5,295 nt of DNA from positions 1 through 5,295 of the forward strand of contig JAVKSL010000139.1 in the NCBI GenBank assembly GCA_039583695.1. The letters are read 5' to 3'. Source of the stretch: JAVKSL01 sp039583695. GTDB lineage: Bacteria > Actinomycetota > Acidimicrobiia > Acidimicrobiales > JAJPHD01. The notes beneath the pieces were generated by a model. That model did no database searches. It was given only the letters and a program-made list of their open reading frames with translations, and was not told where the DNA came from. Below are positions 1 to 5,279 of the stretch, one piece after another. Within the stretch, counting starts at the first letter, position 1. Every line of letters starts with the position of its first letter. The position numbers and the translations under genes were made by a program.

Positions 1-227
1 TCACCGTCGCCAAGACCGTTCGCAAGCGTCTCGAAGGCATTCTCGCCGCGGTTCGCCTCGGGATCAACAATGGGCGCGCCGAAGGCCTGAACCGCCGGGT
101 GCGCTTGATCGTCAATCGGGCCTACGGGTTCCACTCGGCCGAAGCCGCAATCGGGCTCGTCATGTTGAGCCTGGGCCCGATCACTCACGTCCTGCCTCAT
201 GAGCGTACACCTGTTCCCACTGGTTGA
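1..227 (+). CDS. ISL3-family transposase, C-terminal end (5' partial)
   Basis: The frame is open from position 3 to a TGA at 225-227, giving the last 74 residues of a transposase whose start lies outside the window. The segment NNGRAEGLNRRVRLI followed by NRAYGFHSAE matches the ISL3-type transposase C-terminus (transposase_12 DDE domain). There the glutamate of N-x-R-x-E-G-x-N is the last member of the DDE catalytic triad; its codon is at 81-83. The hydrophobic LVMLSLG stretch and the short proline-rich tail are also usual for this end of the protein. The family is about 400-440 residues, so roughly a sixth is visible. The stop codon falls directly before the probable terminal repeat, as expected for an ISL3 element. 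Whether the rest of the transposase is intact cannot be seen. Family assignment rests on recognised motifs, not on a search. Confidence 0.82.
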   Translation, partial: TVAKTVRKRLEGILAAVRLGINNGRAEGLNRRVRLIVNRAYGFHSAEAAIGLVMLSLGPITHVLPHERTPVPTG

Positions 228-775
228 CCCACATCTATGCCGGGAGGCCCCTGTTTTGGAAGTCGGGCATGTTCAACGCAAGCTACGGCCTGCTCAACTG
301 GGTTCTGTCGCCGTTCGGTATCAACCACGTCTCCTGGCTGAGCAGATACCCCATGCTATCGCTCATCATCGAGCTGACCTGGCAGTGGACACCCTTCATG
401 ATGCTGATCGTGCTTGCCGGCCTCCAGAGCCAGCCGGGCGACATGCTCGAGGCCGCGCGCGTCGACGGGGCCGGGTGGTGGTCCACGTTCCGGGAGCTCA
501 CCCTGCCCCACCTCCGCCCCTACATCGAGCTCGGCGTGCTCCTGGGAGCCATCTACGTGGTCAACACTTTCGGTGATGTGGACACCATGACCCAGGGCGG
601 CCCGGCAACCGCGACCACCAACATCCCCTATTTCCTGTACGAGCAGGCGTTCCACGCCTACAACATCGGCCTAGCGTCGGCGATGGGCGTCATCGTCGTT
701 ATCCTCACGATCGTAGTCGCCTCCTTTGCTCTGCGCCTCCTCTTCTCCGTGTTCCGAATGGAGGATGCGAAATGA
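224..775 (+). CDS. Sugar/polyol ABC transporter permease, N-terminally truncated by the IS
   Basis: This is the membrane subunit of a CUT1-type carbohydrate importer, MalF-like position, resembling the SmoF/MtlF branch for sorbitol or mannitol. The EAA loop that docks on the ATPase is at residues ~75-103 (EAARVDGAGWWSTFRELTLP). Hydrophobic segments lie at ~42-67, 100-120 and 150-175. The family is usually about 290-310 residues. Here homology starts only at FWKSGMFNASYGLLNW (residue 11), so the cytoplasmic start and about three membrane helices are missing. The first 9 codons, including the TTG at 224, come from the IS end and have no ribosome binding site. A more credible start for any product is the ATG at 269, preceded by GGAAG at 258-262. 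The stop overlaps the next permease start (ATGA at 772-775), so the original operon coupling is preserved. The remnant is unlikely to form a working channel; treat it as a probable pseudogene. Confidence 0.8.
   Translation: MTHIYAGRPLFWKSGMFNASYGLLNWVLSPFGINHVSWLSRYPMLSLIIELTWQWTPFMMLIVLAGLQSQPGDMLEAARVDGAGWWSTFRELTLPHLRPYIELGVLLGAIYVVNTFGDVDTMTQGGPATATTNIPYFLYEQAFHAYNIGLASAMGVIVVILTIVVASFALRLLFSVFRMEDAK
228..250 (-). repeat. Probable right terminal inverted repeat of the IS
   Basis: These 23 bases lie between the transposase stop codon and the first permease-like codon. Read from the outer edge they start GGGCCTCCCGG, the G-rich start expected of an ISL3 end. The matching left repeat is not in the window, so the call rests on position and general resemblance only. 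Confidence 0.45.
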
Positions 776-1617
776 CCGCCCGGATAAAGCGGCATTCTGA
801 CCGCGGTCGCATGCGCTCACGACTGTGCTGGACGATCGTCGCCTGGGTGGTTGCTATCGTATTCTTCTTCCCTGTGCTGTGGATGGTGGTCACCGCGTTC
901 AAGCCTGAGCCTTCGGCGTACACATACCCGCCAACGTTCTCGTTCCATCCGACGCTCTCCGAGTTCCGCCAGGTCTTCAGCCGGGGTGTCGGCACATTCC
1001 TGCAGAACTCGGCAATCGCTACGGTCGGGTCGACCGTCATCGCCGTGGGGTTGGCGGCCCCGGCGGCGTACGCCTTGTCGATCCGGTCCGTCCGCAAATG
1101 GCGCGATGGGATGTTCTTCTTCATCTCCACCAAGATGCTGCCGATAGTGGCCGCTATCGTGCCACTATACGTGCTAGCAAGGGATCTCCACCTTGTCGAC
1201 AATATCTGGGTCCTGATCCTTCTGTTCGGCGCCATGAACATCCCAATCTCGGTATGGATGATGCGCTCGTTCTTCCTCGAGGTGCCCACCGATATGCTCG
1301 AGGCCTCACGGGTCGACGGTGCCCCGCTGCGCCGTGAGCTGCTCGAGATAATGCTGCCGGTCGTCGCTCCCGGGGTGGCGGCCACGGCGCTGATCTGCGT
1401 CATCTTCTCCTGGAACGAATACTTCTTGGCTCTCAACCTAACGGCGACAAGCGCGGCGACCGTCCCAGTTTTCCTCCAAGGGTTCATCACGAGCGAAGGT
1501 TTGTACTATGCCAAGCTGGCGGCAGCGGCCACCCTTGCCTCTCTCCCGGTGATCGCGGTCGGTTGGATCGCGCAACGACAGCTGGTGCGTGGGCTATCGA
1601 TGGGCGCCATCAAGTGA
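772..1617 (+). CDS. Carbohydrate ABC transporter permease (MalG/SmoG-like)
   Basis: This is the second membrane subunit of the CUT1 importer, 281 residues, the normal length for MalG-type permeases. Six hydrophobic segments are visible at about 22-42, 78-104, 114-137, 144-164, 198-220 and 246-266. The EAA coupling loop lies at ~170-200 (EVPTDMLEASRVDGA, then ELLEIMLPVVAPG), ending in the usual G after the proline. The FFFPVLWMVVTAFKP segment at the first helix and the FSWNEYFLALNLT segment are typical of the family. The ATG start overlaps the stop of the preceding permease by 4 bp, which points to translational coupling. The sequence looks complete. Substrate cannot be fixed from the permease alone; resemblance to the sorbitol/mannitol group and a ketose-type kinase downstream suggest a polyol. 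Confidence 0.92.
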   Translation: MTARIKRHSDRGRMRSRLCWTIVAWVVAIVFFFPVLWMVVTAFKPEPSAYTYPPTFSFHPTLSEFRQVFSRGVGTFLQNSAIATVGSTVIAVGLAAPAAYALSIRSVRKWRDGMFFFISTKMLPIVAAIVPLYVLARDLHLVDNIWVLILLFGAMNIPISVWMMRSFFLEVPTDMLEASRVDGAPLRRELLEIMLPVVAPGVAATALICVIFSWNEYFLALNLTATSAATVPVFLQGFITSEGLYYAKLAAAATLASLPVIAVGWIAQRQLVRGLSMGAIK

Positions 1618-1662
1618 CAATCGAGGTCTCCGAGAGCGCCGGAATCCTCGGACGGACGAGTC

Positions 1663-1669
1663 AAGGAGG
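1663..1669 (+). promoter_or_regulatory. Strong ribosome binding site that fixes the ATPase GTG start
   Basis: AAGGAGG lies 5 bases ahead of the GTG at 1675. It supports this GTG as the start and indicates independent initiation after the 57-bp gap that follows the second permease. Confidence 0.8.
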
Positions 1670-1674
1670 CAGCC

Positions 1675-2757
1675 GTGGCTGAAGTCGATCTGCAGGGTGT
1701 CAGCCGATACTACCCAGGGTCCAAGACTGCCGCAGTCCAAACGCTGGACCTGCACGTCAACGACGGCGAGTTCATGGTACTTGTCGGGCCCTCGGGATCG
1801 GGCAAGACCACGGCGTTGCGGATGCTCGCTGGCTTGGAGCCAGTCAGCGAGGGCGTGGTCCGCATCGGTGGCCGCGAGGTCACCCATCTGAGCCCGCAGG
1901 ACCGCGACATCGCCATGGTGTTCCAGAACTACGCTCTATACCCGCAAAAGACAGTGCGGGAAAACATAGACTTCCCTCTGCGCATGCACAAGGTGGGCAA
2001 GGAGGAGCGGGACCGCCGCATCGCCGACGTAGCGAAGCTCCTCGGTCTCGAGGAGCTTCTCGACCGCAAACCCAAGGCACTCTCCGGTGGCCAGCGCCAG
2101 CGGGTGGCGATGGGACGGGCCATCGTGCGTGAGCCACAGACCTTCCTGATGGACGAGCCGCTGTCCAACCTCGACGCCAAGCTGCGGGTGCAGACCCGCG
2201 TCCAGATCGCTGCCCTCCAAAAGCGCTTGGAGGTCACCACCGTCTACGTCACCCACGACCAGATAGAGGCAATGACCATGGGGGACCGTGTGGCGGTGCT
2301 CCGAGATGGTCAGCTGCAGCAGTGCGCCAGCCCCCGGGCACTGTACGAGTCGCCGAGCAACGTCTTCGTCGCCGGCTTCATTGGCTCGCCGGGGATGAAC
2401 CTGCGGGAGGTGGCGGTCCTCGACGGTGAGCGAGTGTTGCTCGGCAAGCGCTCCCTGCCGTTGCCGGCCCGGCTGAGGACCCCGTTCTCCCAGGTGCAGG
2501 GGGACCATCTCACCATCGGGATCCGCCCCGAGCACTTCAAGTTGGTGGCCCAGGACAGCGACCTGTACGGCGAGGTGGCCCTGGTTGAGGAACTCGGCGC
2601 CGACGCCCTCCTCCACGTCTCGGTCGAGGGTCTCGACGACCCGCTGGTGGTGCGAACCGACGGTCGACGTCCGGCAAAGGTAGGCGAGACGCTCCACTTG
2701 ACCGTCCTAGACGACGATATCTTTGGGTTCCACCCTGTGTCGGGTGCCCGCATGTAG
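1675..2757 (+). CDS. ugpC: Carbohydrate importer ATP-binding subunit (MalK/UgpC/SmoK family)
   Basis: This is the cytoplasmic ATPase that powers the importer by dimerising on the EAA loops of the two permeases. It has 360 residues, normal for the family. All nucleotide-binding motifs are present: Walker A GPSGSGKT (38-45), Q-loop Q84, signature LSGGQRQR (136-143), Walker B FLMDEP (157-162, with D160 and E161), D-loop SNLDAKLR (164-171) and switch histidine H194. The C-terminal part from ~240 holds the regulatory OB/TOBE region, including IGIRPEHF (281-288), characteristic of CUT1 ATPases rather than other ABC classes. The gene sits behind the two permeases in the usual order. Such ATPases often serve several sugar importers, so this one may remain useful even with the first permease broken. 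The symbol is a family label; SmoK or MsmK would fit equally well. Confidence 0.93.
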   Translation: MAEVDLQGVSRYYPGSKTAAVQTLDLHVNDGEFMVLVGPSGSGKTTALRMLAGLEPVSEGVVRIGGREVTHLSPQDRDIAMVFQNYALYPQKTVRENIDFPLRMHKVGKEERDRRIADVAKLLGLEELLDRKPKALSGGQRQRVAMGRAIVREPQTFLMDEPLSNLDAKLRVQTRVQIAALQKRLEVTTVYVTHDQIEAMTMGDRVAVLRDGQLQQCASPRALYESPSNVFVAGFIGSPGMNLREVAVLDGERVLLGKRSLPLPARLRTPFSQVQGDHLTIGIRPEHFKLVAQDSDLYGEVALVEELGADALLHVSVEGLDDPLVVRTDGRRPAKVGETLHLTVLDDDIFGFHPVSGARM

Positions 2758-2799
2758 GCAGCCGTCGGCGCTCCGTCTCGGTGCCTGGTTGCCGGTGGA

Positions 2800-2805
2800 T
2801 ATGAT
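2800..2805 (+). promoter_or_regulatory. Possible -10 element for a near-leaderless kinase transcript
   Basis: TATGAT matches the -10 consensus at 5 of 6 positions and ends 8 bases before the kinase ATG at 2814. No convincing -35 is seen 16-18 bases upstream, and only a weak GTAGG lies before the ATG. Leaderless starts just downstream of a -10 are common in actinobacteria, so the kinase may have its own promoter in the 56-bp gap. Confidence 0.3.
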
Positions 2806-2813
2806 CCGTAGGC

Positions 2814-4352
2814 ATGCCGCTGGTGGCTGGCGCCGACTGCTCTACCCAGGCGACCAAGGTCCTTGTCGTCGACACCGACGACGGTCGCATCGTCTCATCG
2901 GGCACAGCGCGCCACGAGGTGGTGCAGGTATCGAGAGGCGCGAGTGAGACGCATCCGGTCGTCTGGGAGCGGGCGCTGGCCGATGCGCTGGCCCAGACAG
3001 GCCGGGCGGCCGACGTTGTCGCTCTATCGGTGGCTGCCCAGCAGCACGGGCTGGTCGTCGTTGACAGGAGCGGCACGCCCCTGCGCCCAGCCGTGTTGTG
3101 GAACGACACTCGCAGCGCCGGGGACGCCCGGGCCATCGTGGCCGCCCTCGGGGGACCGGAGGCGACAGCGCTCCTCACAGGGTCGGTCCTGTCGGCGTCG
3201 TTCACGGTGACCACTTGGGCCTGGTTGCGGCGCAATGAGCCTGAGGTTGCCCGCGCCGCTCGCGGGGTCCATCTGCCCCACGACCACCTCATCGCCGCCT
3301 TGACCGGCAGAGCCTGCACCGACCGCAGCGACGTGTCCGGAACCGGGTGGTGGAACCCGGGATCAGAGACATATGAGCACGCAGTACTCTCGCTCGACAT
3401 CGTCGACCTCGACCCGGGGATGCTGGCTCCGGTGCTCGGTCCCCACGACGTGGCGGGAGAGGTGCCCCGCAGCAGAGGCGAGAGCTACGGGCTGCGCCAG
3501 GGAACCGTCGTGGGCTGCGGAGCCGGGGACAACGCGGCCGCCGCCCTGGCAATGTCCCTGTGCCCAGGCGAGGCCGCCCTGTCACTCGGGACGTCGGCGA
3601 CGGTGTACACCATCGCCAACCTCCCGAGCAAGGACGCGACGGGGATCGTATCGGGATTCGCTTCCGCCGACGGGCGCTTCCTGCCGCTTGCCTGCACGCT
3701 CAACGCCACCCTCGCCGTCGACCGAGTCAGCGAGTGGTTGAACCTAGACCGCGAGGAGGTCGAACCATCCGGCGGGGTCGTGTGCCTGCCATGGTTGGAC
3801 GGGGAGCGCACGCCCAACGTGCCGGCCGCCACCGGCACCATGCGAGGACTACGGCGCACGACCAGCCGGGGGGCGATCCTTCAGGCGGCCTATGAGGGGG
3901 TTGTGGCGACCGTTCTCGACGCCACCGGGGCCCTCGAGCGCTGGGCGCCCCAGGATCCGACGGCACCGCTGCTCCTGCTCGGCGGCGGAGCCCGAGGTCC
4001 GGTGTGGCGTGAGACGGTCCGTCGCCTGTCGGGTCGGCCGGTACTGCTGCCAGGGCTTCTAGAGCCGGTTGCCTACGGGGCAGCGGTCCAAGCCGGGGCC
4101 GCCGTGACCGGCAGAGCCGTGGGCGAGCTGGCCCGCGACTGGGGGGGACGCAAGGGAAAGCTGCTCGATGCCGAACCGCGAGACGACGCCGTGCTGGGCG
4201 AGATAGCGGACTGGCGGGCAACGGTGCTCGCCAGTCTGGACACCCCCAACGCCGCTAGCGGCGCTGTTGGAGGCCCTGAACGGGGCCCGCCGGGTCAGCT
4301 CGTTGATGAGGAGGGCGCTGCCAGTGTTCCCGGTGGCGCCGGTGACCAATAG
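2814..4352 (+). CDS. xylB: FGGY-family carbohydrate kinase, xylulokinase-like, with aberrant C-terminal tail
   Basis: The protein probably phosphorylates a ketose such as D-xylulose with ATP in the cytoplasm. It starts with the FGGY phosphate-binding motif GADCSTQATKVLVVD (6-20). AAQQHGLV (74-81) and LWNDTRS (95-101) mark the sugar pocket of the xylulokinase branch. GAGDNAAAAL (236-245) contains the likely catalytic base D239. LSLGTSATVY (256-265) and LLGGGARGPVW (388-398) form the nucleotide site, and EPVAYGAAVQAG (417-428) is the usual late motif. At 512 residues it is somewhat longer than typical (about 460-490). The excess is at the end: after about residue 478 the sequence is low-complexity (Gly, Pro, Ala rich), and residues ~489-512 are antisense to an NmrA-like gene start. 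The native stop thus appears to have been lost at a junction. The core is intact, so activity is plausible. Neighbouring polyol-type transport genes fit xylulokinase, though another ketose kinase of the family is possible. Confidence 0.88.
   Translation: MPLVAGADCSTQATKVLVVDTDDGRIVSSGTARHEVVQVSRGASETHPVVWERALADALAQTGRAADVVALSVAAQQHGLVVVDRSGTPLRPAVLWNDTRSAGDARAIVAALGGPEATALLTGSVLSASFTVTTWAWLRRNEPEVARAARGVHLPHDHLIAALTGRACTDRSDVSGTGWWNPGSETYEHAVLSLDIVDLDPGMLAPVLGPHDVAGEVPRSRGESYGLRQGTVVGCGAGDNAAAALAMSLCPGEAALSLGTSATVYTIANLPSKDATGIVSGFASADGRFLPLACTLNATLAVDRVSEWLNLDREEVEPSGGVVCLPWLDGERTPNVPAATGTMRGLRRTTSRGAILQAAYEGVVATVLDATGALERWAPQDPTAPLLLLGGGARGPVWRETVRRLSGRPVLLPGLLEPVAYGAAVQAGAAVTGRAVGELARDWGGRKGKLLDAEPRDDAVLGEIADWRATVLASLDTPNAASGAVGGPERGPPGQLVDEEGAASVPGGAGDQ
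4247..4269. repeat. Palindrome at the kinase 3' end
   Basis: CGCCGCTAGCGGCG at 4250-4263 is a perfect 14-bp palindrome. Flanking CAAC (4247-4250) and GTTG (4266-4269) extend it around a 3-base bulge. It has no loop and no T-run, so it is not a classical terminator. It lies just where the kinase sequence stops looking native and next to the NmrA-like fragment, so it may mark the recombination point. Confidence 0.4.
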
Positions 4353-4370
4353 GGGCGGCTGTGGCTGCAT
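4272..4370 (-). pseudogene. 5' fragment of an NmrA-like NAD(P)-binding protein gene
   Basis: Read on the minus strand from the ATG at 4370, the protein starts with PLLVTGATGNTGSALLINEL and continues TRRAPFRA. This is the first beta-strand, the glycine-rich GATGNTG loop (G11, G14, G17) and the first helix of NmrA-type atypical short-chain dehydrogenases, which bind NAD(P). After about residue 33 the similarity ends and the frame simply runs antisense through the kinase gene to about 4059. Only around a tenth of a usual 280-300-residue protein is left. The intact start and ribosome binding site show it was once a real gene, cut by a rearrangement that joined it tail-on to the kinase. If still transcribed it would produce RNA antisense to the kinase 3' end. 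Confidence 0.68.
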
Positions 4371-4375
4371 CGTGT

Positions 4376-4382
4376 CCTCCTT
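4376..4382 (-). promoter_or_regulatory. Ribosome binding site of the NmrA-like fragment
   Basis: On the minus strand AAGGAGG stands 5 bases before the ATG at 4370. It is a strong match to the anti-Shine-Dalgarno sequence and is the main reason for treating the fragment as a former gene start rather than a chance antisense frame. Confidence 0.65.
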
Positions 4383-4603
4383 GGGAGACGTTGGACTGGG
4401 TGGTCGGTGCGTCGGCGGCGAGTTGTAACCGATCCCCTCAGGGCTCCTTCAGCAGTGCGGGGGCGAGGCGTTGCCCCTCACCCACGCAGACGGCGCTGCG
4501 AAGCTCACTGTCGCGGTCGTCGACCTTGCGCACCAGGCGAGTCTCGCGCCGCTCCGCGCCGGGTGTCTTGCGGAGCTGCCCCGTGACTCCCCCGGATCTG
4601 CCC
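4383..4603. other. Stretch of about 220 bases without an assignable gene
   Basis: Nothing recognisable is coded on the plus strand here: the open plus frame leading into the antitoxin is Ser/Arg rich and matches nothing I know. On the minus strand a frame open from 5271 ends at a stop at 4438-4440. Its last ~40 residues (for example VRKVDDRDSELRSAV) have a protein-like composition and could be the 3' end of a former gene ahead of the NmrA-like fragment, but I do not recognise it. No clear promoter for the antitoxin gene is visible. Confidence 0.35.
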
Positions 4604-4615
4604 ATGCTTCTGGCC

Positions 4616-4909
4616 ATGGATGAGCTGCCTCTTGCCGACGCACGGAACCGGCTCTCGGAGCTGGTTGTCGAGGTCGACAAGACCCACGCGCGGGTCACCA
4701 TCACCAAGCACGGGCGCCCAGCCGCAGTGCTCGTCTCACCTGAGGACCTCGCCTCGCCGGAGGAGACCGTGGACGTCCTTTCGGACCCAGAGGCCTTGGC
4801 TGGCATACGCGAGGCGGGAGCAGAGTATGCCCGTGGGGACTCCACCACCGGCGAGGAGATGCGCCGCCTGATTGAGGAGCGCCGGCGCCGCAAGAGCGGC
4901 GCTGCGTGA
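4616..4909 (+). CDS. relB: RelB/Phd-family antitoxin
   Basis: This is a 97-residue antitoxin of the Phd/YefM fold, close in pattern to the mycobacterial RelB that pairs with RelE. The N-terminal half, LPLADARNRLSELV, then VTITKHGRPAAVLVSPEDL (27-45), forms the DNA-binding and dimerising domain. The C-terminal half, including ETVDVLSDPEALAGIREA (50-67) and the charged RRLIEERRRRK tail, is where such antitoxins wrap their toxin. It would neutralise the toxin and repress its own operon. The start is the ATG at 4616, giving the family-typical MDELPLAD beginning. An in-frame ATG at 4604 would add four residues; neither has a strong ribosome binding site. The frame is open far upstream, but that extension has no family resemblance. 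Its stop overlaps the toxin start in GTGA. Because the toxin is broken, this antitoxin may be orphaned. Confidence 0.88.
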   Translation: MDELPLADARNRLSELVVEVDKTHARVTITKHGRPAAVLVSPEDLASPEETVDVLSDPEALAGIREAGAEYARGDSTTGEEMRRLIEERRRRKSGAA

Positions 4910-5190
4910 GTGGCCGCTACGAGCTGCTTCTGTCCGGTGCCGCTCGGCGCGCCCTTGAACGAGAGTTGCCGGTGGCGATCGCCCTCGCGGTGTGGGAGGT
5001 CTGCGACGGGCCGCTCCGTGAGAACCCACGTCGGGTTGGCAAGCCGCTCGGTCGTGAGCTGACCGGGTACTTCGCGGCGTCGCTCCAACGGGTCGCCGAC
5101 CCGGCGAGGCGCCTCGATCAGCGGACCGAGCATGAACTCAACGAGGCACTGGCACATCCGATGGCTGACCGGGGCGGACCACCTCGCTAG
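4906..5190 (+). CDS. relE: RelE-like toxin, C-terminal half replaced (chimeric, probably inactive)
   Basis: The frame starts at a GTG overlapping the antitoxin stop by 4 bp, the standard relBE arrangement. Residues 1-58 are RelE-like: YELLLSGAARRALERELP, then GPLRENPRRVGKPL (35-48) and RELTGYFAA (50-58), the entry to the beta-sheet core. In intact relatives this is followed by ARRG-x-YRV-x-YRID and a final DH-R--YR segment carrying the arginine and tyrosine residues used for ribosome-bound mRNA cleavage. None of that is present. Residues 59-94 instead read from the antisense strand of another relE-like fragment (5077-5190, minus strand). The length of 94 is close to normal only by chance. The product is probably inactive, though it may still bind the antitoxin through its N-terminal helices. 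Confidence 0.75.
   Translation: MSGRYELLLSGAARRALERELPVAIALAVWEVCDGPLRENPRRVGKPLGRELTGYFAASLQRVADPARRLDQRTEHELNEALAHPMADRGGPPR
5077..5190 (-). pseudogene. 5' half of a second, diverged relE gene in opposite orientation
   Basis: On the minus strand the sequence encodes VEFMLGPLIEAPRRVGDPLERR, the RelE motif also seen in the plus-strand toxin as GPLRENPRRVGKPL: 10 of 14 residues agree between the two copies. Ahead of it, a shifted minus frame reads SSEVV, then PSDVPVP, resembling the usual RALERLPEKVA segment, so a one-base frameshift near 5148-5155 is likely. The copy ends at about 5077, where it meets the plus-strand relE. No antitoxin gene precedes it on the minus strand within the window. 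By hand count the DNA of the two copies agrees at about 27 of 42 positions (5008-5049 against 5127-5086), so they are diverged relatives rather than a recent inverted duplication. Confidence 0.62.
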
Positions 5191-5249
5191 ACCGAAGTTA
5201 CGTGCCCTCAGCCCCCGAACGTACCCCACCAGCAGCATTGATGGGTGAT

Positions 5250-5279
5250 TTGAGTCGGAGAATGTAGCCAAGATACACT
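5250..5279 (+). promoter_or_regulatory. Probable promoter for a leaderless gene leaving the window
   Basis: TTGAGT (5250-5255) and TACACT (5274-5279) are separated by 18 bases, each agreeing with the sigma-70-type -35 and -10 consensus at 4 of 6 positions. An ATG follows at 5285, five bases after the -10, with no room for a ribosome binding site. This is the layout of leaderless transcripts common in actinobacteria. Only M-Y-L and part of a fourth codon are visible, so the gene cannot be identified. A more AT-rich composition here than in the flanking genes supports an intergenic role. Confidence 0.45.

Larger units (their letters stand above)
1..250 (+). mobile_element. Right end of an ISL3-like insertion sequence
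   Basis: The element comprises the transposase tail plus about 23 bases after its stop. The segment at about 228-250 reads, from outside inwards on the minus strand, GGGCCTCCCGGCATAGATGT. This resembles ISL3 terminal repeats, which start with a G-run and lie right behind the transposase stop. Permease-like protein sequence begins immediately afterwards, with FWK at 254-262. The outer boundary is therefore placed at about 250. ISL3 elements make 8-bp target duplications; if the boundary is right, CTGTTTTG at 251-258 would be this copy. The left end is outside the window, so repeat and duplication cannot be paired here. Confidence 0.6.

Noticed and set aside
705..1490. 261-residue minus-strand frame
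   Set aside because: It is a GC-driven shadow of the second permease, which has clear membrane helices and an EAA loop on the plus strand.
1614..1682. 22-codon frame starting GTG at the end of the second permease
   Set aside because: It is very short, has no recognisable content, and ends across the ATPase start; the gap is better read as plain spacer with the ATPase ribosome binding site.
1936..2697. 253-residue minus-strand frame
   Set aside because: It lies opposite the ATPase, whose Walker and signature motifs settle the coding strand.
2537..3400. 287-residue minus-strand frame spanning the ATPase-kinase gap
   Set aside because: It shows no recognisable motif and is opposite two well-supported genes.
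4059..4370. 103-residue minus-strand frame as a complete NAD(P)-binding protein
   Set aside because: Only the first ~33 residues are NmrA-like; the rest is the antisense of well-conserved kinase codons.
4361..4909. 182-residue open frame containing the antitoxin with an 85-residue N-terminal extension
   Set aside because: The extension is Ser/Arg/Cys rich with no family resemblance, while the RelB family begins at the ATG at 4616.
4438..5271. 277-residue minus-strand frame as one gene
   Set aside because: Most of it is antisense to the RelB and RelE coding sequence; only the relE-like piece near 5086-5150 and possibly the last ~40 codons look protein-like, and they are unrelated to each other.
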